Shown: positions 1 through 6,185 of the stretch, one piece after another
Layout: the number at the start of each line of letters is the position of its first letter
How positions within the stretch are numbered: position 1 is the stretch's first letter
Assembly (NCBI GenBank): GCA_031284665.1
Contig: JAITXR010000419.1
Coordinates: 1-7,404, forward strand
From: Paludibacter sp.
GTDB lineage: Bacteria; Bacteroidota; Bacteroidia; Bacteroidales; Paludibacteraceae
Direction of reading: 5' to 3'
Length of the DNA: 7,404 nucleotides
Notes under the pieces: generated by a model
Told to the model about the DNA's origin: nothing
Database searches by the model: none
Seen by the model: only the letters and a program-made list of their open reading frames with translations
Program-made: the position numbers and the translations under genes

Positions 1-18
1 ATAAAACTAAAACATATC

Positions 19-35
19 GCGTACCTGCGGCACGC
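19..35 (-). repeat. Short GC-rich hairpin, possible dispersed intergenic element
   Basis: Read on the minus strand, GCGTGCC and GGTACGC form a 7-bp stem around a GCA triloop, with one G-T wobble. On the plus strand the same position is an A-C mismatch, so the minus-strand RNA folds better. It is a GC-rich island in an AT-rich gap. Its compact shape suits either the end of an upstream gene outside the window or a dispersed palindromic repeat. I cannot tell which without the rest of the genome. Confidence 0.35.
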
Positions 36-63
36 TAAACGTAATAACTATACTTTTTCTACT

Positions 64-81
64 TCCCGATAACTATCGGGA
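64..81. repeat. Near-perfect palindrome TCCCGATA-AC-TATCGGGA
   Basis: Two 8-bp arms, TCCCGATA (64-71) and TATCGGGA (74-81), flank a 2-base centre, so either strand can form a tight hairpin. There is no T-run on either side, so it is a poor intrinsic terminator. From memory, closely similar words recur between genes in Bacteroidota, which suggests a short dispersed palindrome, but this is unverified here. It lies 48 bases before the start of the secreted-protein gene. A weak -7-like word, TACTTTTT, lies at 51-58, so the palindrome could fall in that gene's leader. Confidence 0.5.
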
Positions 82-129
82 CTGAATATTCAACCCTTGA
101 TTAGCATTAATAATTAAAAAATAACAACA

Positions 130-939
130 ATGAAAAAATTAATTTTATTTGTATTTGTCGCAATTATTTCAATATTTAATTGCATTAATGCTCAAGATAT
201 TGAGTATTCAAAAGTAGAATTGGAAGTTAAAATGGATTCCATTTTGCAGGAAGCACATTTGCTTTTTAAGTACGAACAAGCAGCGTGGAAAACAGGTGAT
301 TATGTTATGTCAAACAAAACGCTCAAAAAAAATTACGGAGGTTATTTAACGTATGAAGATGAAAAAGGACTAAAAACTATCGTTTTGTCAAAAGACAGAA
401 AAGAATGTGCCGCTGTATTTTTTTATTCCGACAATTTACCCGAATTTTCAATAAGAGATAAAAGAGAATTTTCGGGTAAAGAAAAAAATCTTATTAAAAT
501 TTATGACAATATTGTAAGTCAATTATCTTCTTCGGAGTATGAGTTAGATGTTCCAAATGGATATAATTTGAATTTAGATTTAATACCTTGTGAAGATGGT
601 TATAAAATGTATGTGCTTACAGGAACTTCGCAGTCAAAAGTAATTCCTTTTGGGAATGATTATCTTTTTTTTGCTGACGACAATGGAGAAATTACTTCGT
701 GGCAAAAATTTCATTCTCGCCTGATTAGTCTTCCAACACAAATGGAAGGTAAAAAAGTTAGAAGTCAGACTCATAGTCATTTACGGACAACACCATTAAT
801 AACTGCAACTGAGATTGCAACATTTATGCTGTATGCACCTCTATATAAAATAAATGAATTTTCGGTGTATTCGCCCGCCATTGGAAAACATATTAAATAT
901 GATTTAAAGTCAGATAAAATTATTGTAAGTAACAAATAA
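130..939 (+). CDS. Secreted protein of unknown function
   Basis: This 269-residue protein is not one I can name. Residues 1-21 form a clear Sec signal peptide: Lys2-Lys3, a long hydrophobic run rich in Ile, Phe and Val, then Ile-Asn-Ala before Gln22. Cys18 is not in a lipobox (Ile-Phe-Asn precede it), so a soluble periplasmic or exported protein is more likely than a lipoprotein. No membrane segment follows. An early helical stretch contains an Ala-His-Leu-Leu-Phe-Lys-Tyr-Glu segment followed by Ala-Trp. Near the C-terminus, His215-Ser-His217 precedes a Thr-Thr-Pro, Ile-Thr-Ala-Thr-Glu228 stretch. I associate this with an uncharacterised Bacteroidota family, and His/Glu could bind a metal, but that is inference. 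The ATG at 130 follows an A-rich leader and gives the complete signal peptide. The gene is markedly more AT-rich than its neighbours and has no visible functional link to gcvP downstream. Confidence 0.85.
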   Translation: MKKLILFVFVAIISIFNCINAQDIEYSKVELEVKMDSILQEAHLLFKYEQAAWKTGDYVMSNKTLKKNYGGYLTYEDEKGLKTIVLSKDRKECAAVFFYSDNLPEFSIRDKREFSGKEKNLIKIYDNIVSQLSSSEYELDVPNGYNLNLDLIPCEDGYKMYVLTGTSQSKVIPFGNDYLFFADDNGEITSWQKFHSRLISLPTQMEGKKVRSQTHSHLRTTPLITATEIATFMLYAPLYKINEFSVYSPAIGKHIKYDLKSDKIIVSNK

Positions 940-966
940 ACGTTTTTTCTACACTTTGGCATCAAC

Positions 967-988
967 TATGGGTTTGCATCTCCCCATA
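967..988 (+). other. Weak hairpin after the secreted-protein gene
   Basis: TATGGG (967-972) and CCCATA (983-988) can pair across a 10-base loop, 28 bases after the stop codon. A T-run would be expected right after a terminator, but the next bases are the start of the AACTTCT tract. It could still end or stabilise the upstream transcript. A six-pair stem in AT-rich DNA can arise by chance. Confidence 0.25.
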
Positions 989-1071
989 ACTTCTATAACT
1001 TCTTAACTTCTGTAACTTCTCTTTTTACAAACTTTAAAAACTTTCCAACTTTATAAATTTTATAAACTTTT
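987..1071. repeat. Degenerate ~9-bp periodic tract (AACTTCT / AACTTT units) before gcvP
   Basis: The word AACTT or a one-base variant starts at 988, 997, 1005, 1014, 1030, 1039, 1047, 1056 (AATTT) and 1065. Spacing is 8 or 9 bases except for one gap of 16, where a unit has degenerated. The first four units read AACTTCT and the later ones AACTTT. The tract is C/T-rich on the coding strand and encodes nothing. It ends 17 bases before the -7 box of gcvP, so it covers the -33 and upstream promoter region. It looks like an old tandem expansion; a regulatory effect is possible but not shown. Confidence 0.7.
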
Positions 1072-1087
1072 TTCAATTTATTTTCTG

Positions 1088-1095
1088 TAATTTTG
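1088..1095 (+). promoter_or_regulatory. Bacteroidota-type -7 box for gcvP
   Basis: TAATTTTG matches TAnnTTTG at all six fixed positions and lies 27 bases before the gcvP ATG. Transcription would begin around 1100, leaving a leader of about 20 bases. No TTTG-like -33 element is visible at the usual distance; the AACTTT tract occupies that place. A start this close leaves no room for a riboswitch. Confidence 0.5.
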
Positions 1096-1122
1096 CTGAC
1101 AAATTCAAATCTAATTAATATA

Positions 1123-3954
1123 ATGAACGATTTCCTGAAATTCAGACACATAGGCATTTCGCAAAACGATACAGCGGAAATGCTAAAAACAATCGGCGCC
1201 AATTCGCTTGACGAACTTATCGAACAAACAATCCCTGCCGATATTTTACTGAAAAATAAAATTTCACTACCTCCGGCACTTACTCAGCGGGCTTATAGCG
1301 AACATATTACTGCGCTTGCTGCCAAAAATCAACTTTTCACTTCCTACATCGGACGTGGTTGGTACGATACGATTACACCCGCTGTAATTCAACGAAATAT
1401 CTTCGAAAATCCGGCTTGGTACACTTCATATACGCCGTATCAAGCGGAAATTTCGCAAGGCAGGCTTGAGGCGTTGCTGGCTTTTCAAACTGCGGTTTCG
1501 GATTTTACCGGAATGCCGCTCGCCAATGCATCGTTGCTCGACGAAGCAACTGCTGCCGCCGAAGCAATGACTATGATGTACAATCTCCGCAGTCGCGAAC
1601 AGGTGAAAAACGGTGCTGATACGCTTTTTGTTGACCAAAACGTTTTTCAACATTCGCTTGCCGTAATCACAACTCGCGCCAAAGGGCAAGGAATAAAAGT
1701 TGAAACGGGAAATTATCTTACTCAAACATTTACTGACAAACATTTTGGCGCAATCGTTCAATATCCAAATTCGGATGGCACGATTGAGGACTACTCGCTA
1801 TTTGTGGGCAATGCACACGCCGCCAACTGCCGAGTGGCTGTGGCTGCCGATATTCTGTCGCTTGCGCTGCTTACTCCTCCTGCCGAGTGGGGCGCGGACA
1901 TTGTGTTTGGCTCTACTCAACGCTGGGGAATACCAATGTTTTATGGCGGACCGTCGGCTGCATATTTTGCCACACGCGACGAATTTAAACGCGATATGCC
2001 CGGTAGAATTATTGGTATAAGTCGCGATGCAAATGATAAAATTGCTTTGCGAATGGCTTTGCAAACTCGCGAGCAACATATTAAACGCGAAAAAGCAACT
2101 TCGAATATTTGTACCGCTCAGGCACTTTTGGCATCAATGGCTGCAATGTACAATGTATTTCACGGTGCGGAAGGAATTAAAAATATTGCCGCTAAAATTC
2201 ACTCTATTGCAACGTATATCAACGAGTTAATGCCTGTTTATGGTTTTACACAAGTAAACGATAATTTTTTCGACACACTGAAATTTTATCTGCCCGAAAA
2301 TATTTCGATTGATGATTTCAAGCAAATTGCCGAAGAATACGAAGTGAATTTTTATTATTACAAAAATGGCGAAATAGGTTTAAGCATCGACGAAACCACC
2401 GACCTTGATGATGTAAATACAATAATTGATATTCTGGCTGAAACAGTTGGAAATACTGCCGTTTACGCTCAAGACGAAAAGGAATTGCTTGGTTTACAAT
2501 CGTTTGACGAAACATTTGAACGCAAAAGTAATTATTTAACCCACGAAATATTCAACATTTATCGCAGCGAAACCGAGATGATGCGTTATATCAAAAAACT
2601 CGAACGGCGCGATATTTCGTTGGCACACTCAATGATTTCGCTTGGCTCTTGCACAATGAAACTCAATGCCGCCTCCGAAATGCTGCCTTTGAGTAATGCA
2701 CAATTCACAGGTATTCACCCATTTGCGCCAAAAAACCAAAGCAAAGGTTATAACGAATTAATATCCGAAACCGAAAAATATCTTTCGTCAATCACAGGTT
2801 TTGATGCTTGTACTTTGCAGCCAAATTCAGGAGCAGCAGGCGAATTTACAGGTTTGATAACCATAAAATCGTATTTTGAAGCCAAAGGCGAAACGGCTCG
2901 CGATATTGTACTTATTCCCGAATCGGCTCACGGCACAAATCCGGCATCGGCAGCGCAAGCCGGACTGAAAATTGTTGTGATAAAATGCGATACGGGCGGA
3001 AATGTGGATTTTGCCGATTGGAAAGCAAAAGCCGAAGAAAACCGCGAAAATCTACTCGGCTGTATGCTCACTTATCCATCTACGCACGGAATTTTTGAAT
3101 CCACAGTAAAAGCAATGTGCCAAACAATCCACGATAATGGTGGACAAGTATATTTAGACGGCGCAAATATGAACGCCCAAGTTGGACTGACAAATCCGGC
3201 AACAATCGGCGCAGATATTTGCCATCTCAATCTACACAAGACCTTTGCCATACCTCACGGTGGTGGCGGTCCGGGCGTGGGACCGGTATGCTGCAAAAAA
3301 CATTTGGCAGAATTTCTCCCGTCCGTAAATTATGGAAAAAACACAGTGGCAGCCGCTCCTTATGGCAGTGCCGGAGTACTCGCAATTACATACGGATACA
3401 TTAGAATGATGGGCGAGGAAGGGCTCACGCAAGCCACACAATACGCAATTCTAAACGCAAATTATTTAGCCGCAAAACTCAAAAATGCGTACGAAATTGT
3501 TTACACCGGCGAAAAAGGGCGAATTGGACACGAACTGATTTTGGAATGTCGCAACTTCAAATCTACAGCCGGAATTACCGAAACCGACATTGCTAAACGA
3601 CTGATTGACTACGGATTTCACGCTCCGACACTATCATTTCCTGTTCACGGAACATTAATGATAGAGCCTACCGAAAGCGAATCGAAAGCCGAACTCGACC
3701 GCTTTGCCAACTCGCTTTTGCAAATTTACGACGAAATAAAAGCAATAGAACAAGGTGCAGCCGATAAAAGCGACAACGTGCTCGTCAATGCGCCACATCC
3801 GCAATACGAAGTTACAGCCGACGAATGGAAACATCCGTACAGTCGCCGTCAAGCCGCATTTCCTGCCGATTATATCAGCGAAAATAAATTTTGGGTAAAC
3901 GTGGCAAGAGTCGATAATGCGTATGGCGACCGAAATTTGATTGCCAAATTTTAA
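1123..3954 (+). CDS. gcvP: Glycine dehydrogenase (decarboxylating), P-protein of the glycine cleavage system
   Basis: The P-protein decarboxylates glycine with pyridoxal phosphate and passes the aminomethyl group to the lipoyl arm of GcvH in the cytoplasm; GcvT and Lpd complete the cycle. This is the single-chain form of 943 residues, close to the usual 950-960. The N-terminal half carries Arg-His-Ile-Gly near the start, a Tyr-Ile-Gly-x-Gly-Trp-Tyr motif at 75-81 and ASLLDEATAAAEAM at 136-149. The second half has SLGSCTMKLN at 506-515 and HGTNPAS at 603-609. Next come the cofactor lysine, Lys706, in a His-Leu-Asn-Leu-His-Lys context, and a glycine-rich loop at 713-718. An upstream in-frame TTG at 1093 overlaps the -7 box and is unlikely; the ATG at 1123 starts a normal N-terminus. 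The protein ends at Gly-Asp-Arg-Asn-Leu-Ile-Ala-Lys-Phe and lacks the short Cys-x-Cys-x-Pro tail I expect in homologues. The gcvT and gcvH genes are not adjacent. Confidence 0.97.
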   Translation: MNDFLKFRHIGISQNDTAEMLKTIGANSLDELIEQTIPADILLKNKISLPPALTQRAYSEHITALAAKNQLFTSYIGRGWYDTITPAVIQRNIFENPAWYTSYTPYQAEISQGRLEALLAFQTAVSDFTGMPLANASLLDEATAAAEAMTMMYNLRSREQVKNGADTLFVDQNVFQHSLAVITTRAKGQGIKVETGNYLTQTFTDKHFGAIVQYPNSDGTIEDYSLFVGNAHAANCRVAVAADILSLALLTPPAEWGADIVFGSTQRWGIPMFYGGPSAAYFATRDEFKRDMPGRIIGISRDANDKIALRMALQTREQHIKREKATSNICTAQALLASMAAMYNVFHGAEGIKNIAAKIHSIATYINELMPVYGFTQVNDNFFDTLKFYLPENISIDDFKQIAEEYEVNFYYYKNGEIGLSIDETTDLDDVNTIIDILAETVGNTAVYAQDEKELLGLQSFDETFERKSNYLTHEIFNIYRSETEMMRYIKKLERRDISLAHSMISLGSCTMKLNAASEMLPLSNAQFTGIHPFAPKNQSKGYNELISETEKYLSSITGFDACTLQPNSGAAGEFTGLITIKSYFEAKGETARDIVLIPESAHGTNPASAAQAGLKIVVIKCDTGGNVDFADWKAKAEENRENLLGCMLTYPSTHGIFESTVKAMCQTIHDNGGQVYLDGANMNAQVGLTNPATIGADICHLNLHKTFAIPHGGGGPGVGPVCCKKHLAEFLPSVNYGKNTVAAAPYGSAGVLAITYGYIRMMGEEGLTQATQYAILNANYLAAKLKNAYEIVYTGEKGRIGHELILECRNFKSTAGITETDIAKRLIDYGFHAPTLSFPVHGTLMIEPTESESKAELDRFANSLLQIYDEIKAIEQGAADKSDNVLVNAPHPQYEVTADEWKHPYSRRQAAFPADYISENKFWVNVARVDNAYGDRNLIAKF

Positions 3955-3960
3955 AAAGAT

Positions 3961-4014
3961 ATTTAATACAAATGCACGAATGTATTTTATTAGTATTAAA
4001 TTTGTCAATTCGTG
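3961..4014. repeat. Overlapping inverted repeats between gcvP and the debranching enzyme gene
   Basis: Three sets of inverted arms share this stretch. ATTTAATAC (3961-3969) matches GTATTAAAT (3993-4001). AATACA (3965-3970) matches TGTATT (3981-3986). CACGAAT (3975-3981) matches ATTCGTG (4008-4014). The first two cannot form together because they share bases, so the RNA has alternative folds. The largest stem is followed only by TTT and is very AT-rich, so as a gcvP terminator it would be weak. From memory, ATTCGTG words are frequent between genes in Bacteroidota, so a dispersed repeat is as likely. Confidence 0.5.
3997..4004 (+). promoter_or_regulatory. Bacteroidota-type -7 box for the debranching enzyme gene
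   Basis: TAAATTTG fits TAnnTTTG at every fixed position and lies 41 bases before the ATG at 4046. It overlaps the right arm of the ATTTAATAC/GTATTAAAT inverted repeat. No TTTG is seen at the -33 position. A transcript starting here would have a leader of about 35 bases ending in an A-rich stretch before the start codon. Confidence 0.45.
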
Positions 4015-4045
4015 GCTAAAAAATAACCTTAAAACATAAATACCA

Positions 4046-5980
4046 ATGAGTTACCTTAATTTCGACAAATCGCTTTTGGTAAATCTCAACAAATCGTTAC
4101 CAAAAGAAATGCTCCGTACCAACCGAGCAGGTGCATTCAACAGCACTACCATAATCGACTGTAACACACGCAAATATCACGGTCAGTTAGTTACTCCGCT
4201 GCCCGACCTCGACAACAGTAATCATGTATTGCTTTCGTCGCTCGACGAAACTGTGATACAGCATGGAGCCGAATTTAACCTTGGTGTTCATAATTACGAA
4301 GGCAATAATTTCAGTCCAAGCGGGCATAAATACATACGTCAATTCGACTGCGACGTGATTTCGCGCACTATTTATCGCGTTGGTGGAGTTATTCTTTCAA
4401 AAGAACGTATGCTTGTTTCGTTTGAGCCGCGAGTATTGATAAAATACACTTTAATCGAGGCACATTCGCCTACTACACTGCGTTTTAAACCATTTCTCGC
4501 CTTCCGTAGCGTCAACGAATTGACACACGAAAATTCGATAGCCGACACTTCGTATCAAAAATCGTCGCAGGGAATAAATATGTGCTTGTACAAAGGTTAT
4601 CCATCGTTGTATATGCAATTTTCAAAAGCAAACATTTACACTCATAATCCGCAGTGGTACAAGAATATAGAGTATTATAAAGAACAAGAACGCGGCTACG
4701 AATATCGCGAAGATTTACTTGTCCCCGGCTCGTTCGAAATGCCAATGAAACAAGGCGATGTGTTGATTTTTTCAGCCGGAATATTGGAAACTCAACCACG
4801 AAAATTGCTTAAACTGTGGGAAAACGAACTGCAACTCCGCCAGCCACGCCTCGATATGTTTTCGACGTTAAAAAATTCCGCACAGCAATTTTACAAGCGT
4901 TTACCCGACGAGCGCACGTATTTACTTGCAGGTTATCCTTGGTTCAAAGCCCGCGCCCGCGACCAGTTTATAGCCTTGCCGGGATGCACATTTCTTATCG
5001 ACAGGCACGATTATTTTGAACTTATTATCAAAACTACGCTTGACGAAATAAATTCTTTCTTAAAAGGCAAAACCGAAAATAATAAATTGCAGGAACTCGA
5101 TGCTCCCGACGCTTTACTGTGGTTTATTTGGGCAATTCAGCAATATGCAGCAGCAAGTTCTATCGAAAATGTTGCTACACGCTTTGCCGGTATTATTTCA
5201 GAAATTATTGCTTATATTCGCAAGCAAAATCACCCAAAATTAATTTTGCATAACAACGACTTGCTGTTTGTAGATGGAAAACAAAAACCGGCAACGTGGA
5301 TGAATGCTGTAGAAAACGGTTATCCTATAACTCCGCGTACAGGTTATGTGGTGGAAATCAACGCTTTGTGGTATAATGCATTGAAATTTGCAGCAGAACT
5401 TAATCGCAGTATCAAAAACGAACATGCAGCCGATTTGTTCGATTATCAGGCAGAAATGACTCGCGAGGCGTTTGTACAAACCTTCTGGAACGGCACTTAT
5501 CTCTACGATTTTGTTGATGGCGGTTACAATAATCTCGAAGTGCGACCAAATATGATTTATGCCGTGTCGCTCCATTATTCGCCATTGGACAAAAAGCAAC
5601 AAAAATCTGTTTTGGATATTGTAACAAAAGAACTGCTTACGCCCAAAGGATTGCGCTCGCTCAGCCCAAAAAGCGGCTCGTACCGACCAAATTATGTTGG
5701 CGGAATGTTGGAACGAAACCGAAATTACCATAATGGACCCGTTTGGGCATTTACTTTTGGAGCATTTGCCTGTGCTTATTTAAGGGTTTACAAACAAAGC
5801 GGTAAATCGTTTATTGAGCGAATGTTACTCGGTTTTGAAGCCGAACTGACCGAACTTTGCATTGGCTCACTTCCCGAACTTTTCGATGGTAATCCACCTT
5901 TCAAAGGACACGGCGGAATGTCGTTTGCAATGAGCGTAGCCGAAATTTTAAGAGTGCTTAATGTGCTGAAAGAAGTTTGA
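4046..5980 (+). CDS. Glycogen debranching enzyme, amylo-alpha-1,6-glucosidase type (GH133-like)
   Basis: This 644-residue protein has the two-part layout of bacterial/archaeal debranching enzymes. An N-terminal beta-rich domain spans roughly 15-240 (Asn-Arg-Ala-Gly-Ala at 26-30, Cys-Asn-Thr-Arg-Lys-Tyr-His-Gly at 39-46). A C-terminal alpha/alpha-barrel spans about 290-640. Such enzymes remove alpha-1,6-linked glucose stubs during cytoplasmic glycogen breakdown. The barrel has Ala-Gly-Tyr-Pro-Trp-Phe at 295-300 leading to Arg305-Asp306, Ala-Thr-Trp-Met-Asn at 416-420, then Pro-Arg-Thr-Gly and Val-Glu-Ile-Asn-Ala-Leu-Trp-Tyr-Asn. It continues with Tyr-His-Asn-Gly at 561-564 and Pro-Glu611-Leu-Phe-Asp614-Gly near the end. 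Compared with the familiar Trp-Gly-Arg-Asp, Thr-Trp-Met-Asp and His-Gln-Gly-Thr-x-Trp-Pro-Trp signatures, three sites differ, which may be a lineage trait. No signal peptide is visible. No glycogen synthase or GH57 gene is adjacent, although such neighbours are common. Confidence 0.9.
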   Translation: MSYLNFDKSLLVNLNKSLPKEMLRTNRAGAFNSTTIIDCNTRKYHGQLVTPLPDLDNSNHVLLSSLDETVIQHGAEFNLGVHNYEGNNFSPSGHKYIRQFDCDVISRTIYRVGGVILSKERMLVSFEPRVLIKYTLIEAHSPTTLRFKPFLAFRSVNELTHENSIADTSYQKSSQGINMCLYKGYPSLYMQFSKANIYTHNPQWYKNIEYYKEQERGYEYREDLLVPGSFEMPMKQGDVLIFSAGILETQPRKLLKLWENELQLRQPRLDMFSTLKNSAQQFYKRLPDERTYLLAGYPWFKARARDQFIALPGCTFLIDRHDYFELIIKTTLDEINSFLKGKTENNKLQELDAPDALLWFIWAIQQYAAASSIENVATRFAGIISEIIAYIRKQNHPKLILHNNDLLFVDGKQKPATWMNAVENGYPITPRTGYVVEINALWYNALKFAAELNRSIKNEHAADLFDYQAEMTREAFVQTFWNGTYLYDFVDGGYNNLEVRPNMIYAVSLHYSPLDKKQQKSVLDIVTKELLTPKGLRSLSPKSGSYRPNYVGGMLERNRNYHNGPVWAFTFGAFACAYLRVYKQSGKSFIERMLLGFEAELTELCIGSLPELFDGNPPFKGHGGMSFAMSVAEILRVLNVLKEV

Positions 5981-5991
5981 ATGTTCATCGC

Positions 5992-6023
5992 AGAGACGCG
6001 GCATACCACGTCTTTACAGACGT
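5992..6023 (+). terminator. Two mutually exclusive hairpins after the debranching enzyme gene, possible terminator or palindromic repeat
   Basis: Bases 5992-6001 can pair with 6006-6015 around CATA: ten positions with one C-A mismatch and one G-T wobble. Alternatively ACGTCT (6008-6013) pairs perfectly with AGACGT (6018-6023) around TTAC. Both use 6008-6013, so only one forms at a time. AATTTT follows the second, giving it a modest terminator look 27 bases after the stop codon. An outer GAGAC (5993-5997) also matches GTCTC (6030-6034). The first hairpin resembles GC-rich AGAGACGCGG palindromes that I recall as dispersed repeats in several phyla. Confidence 0.5.
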
Positions 6024-6030
6024 AATTTTG
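6023..6030 (+). promoter_or_regulatory. Candidate -7 box upstream of the 7-bp repeat array
   Basis: TAATTTTG is identical to the box before gcvP and matches TAnnTTTG fully. If used, transcription starts around 6036 and the whole repeat array becomes the roughly 150-base 5' leader of the DUF2400 gene. The first T is also the last base of the ACGTCT/AGACGT hairpin, so promoter and terminator readings compete. No -33 TTTG is visible. Confidence 0.4.
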
Positions 6031-6038
6031 TCTCATAT

Positions 6039-6185
6039 CTTGACACTTAATACTTGATACTTAATACTTGATACTTAATACTTGATACTTAATTCTTGAT
6101 ACTTAATTCTTGATACTTAATTCTTGATACTTGATACTTGATACTTGATTCTTGATACTCAATTCTTAATACTCTATACTTTAAA
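6039..6185. repeat. Tandem array of 21 heptamers (consensus CTTGATA/CTTAATA)
   Basis: Twenty-one consecutive 7-base units fill 147 bases without a single insertion or deletion. Most read CTTGATA, CTTAATA, CTTAATT or CTTGATT; the first (CTTGACA) and last four (CTCAATT, CTTAATA, CTCTATA, CTTTAAA) are more diverged. A second level of order is visible: CTTAATACTTGATA occurs three times in 6046-6087 and CTTAATTCTTGATA three times in 6088-6129. This 14-bp periodicity implies duplication in steps of two units. The array is noncoding, since a run of CTTGATA units places TGA in all three frames. It ends four bases before the DUF2400 start codon, so copy-number change could alter its leader or promoter. 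Confidence 0.95.

Noticed and set aside
941..958. T-run and TACACTTTG as terminator and promoter after the secreted gene
   Set aside because: No stem precedes the T-run, and the box has three rather than two spacer bases.
1093..1122. TTG start adding ten residues to gcvP
   Set aside because: The TTG lies inside the TAATTTTG -7 box, so it would not be in the mRNA, and the ATG at 1123 begins the normal P-protein N-terminus.
940..1122. Glycine riboswitch before gcvP
   Set aside because: The gap is AT-rich and periodic, lacks paired GC-rich aptamer stems, and the predicted leader is only about 20 bases.
1700..2079. Plus- and minus-strand open frames inside gcvP
   Set aside because: They are shadows of a strongly supported conserved coding frame, with no motif of their own.
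3930..4010. Frameshift hiding a longer GcvP tail
   Set aside because: Neither alternative frame after position 3930 gives a Cys-x-Cys-x-Pro-like tail; one stops at once and the other reads unrelated residues.
5240..5731. 163-residue minus-strand open frame
   Set aside because: It lies wholly within the debranching enzyme gene, has no recognisable domain, and reads like the complement of a real coding frame.
6039..6185. CRISPR array
   Set aside because: Units are 7 bp with no spacers between them, and no cas gene is present.
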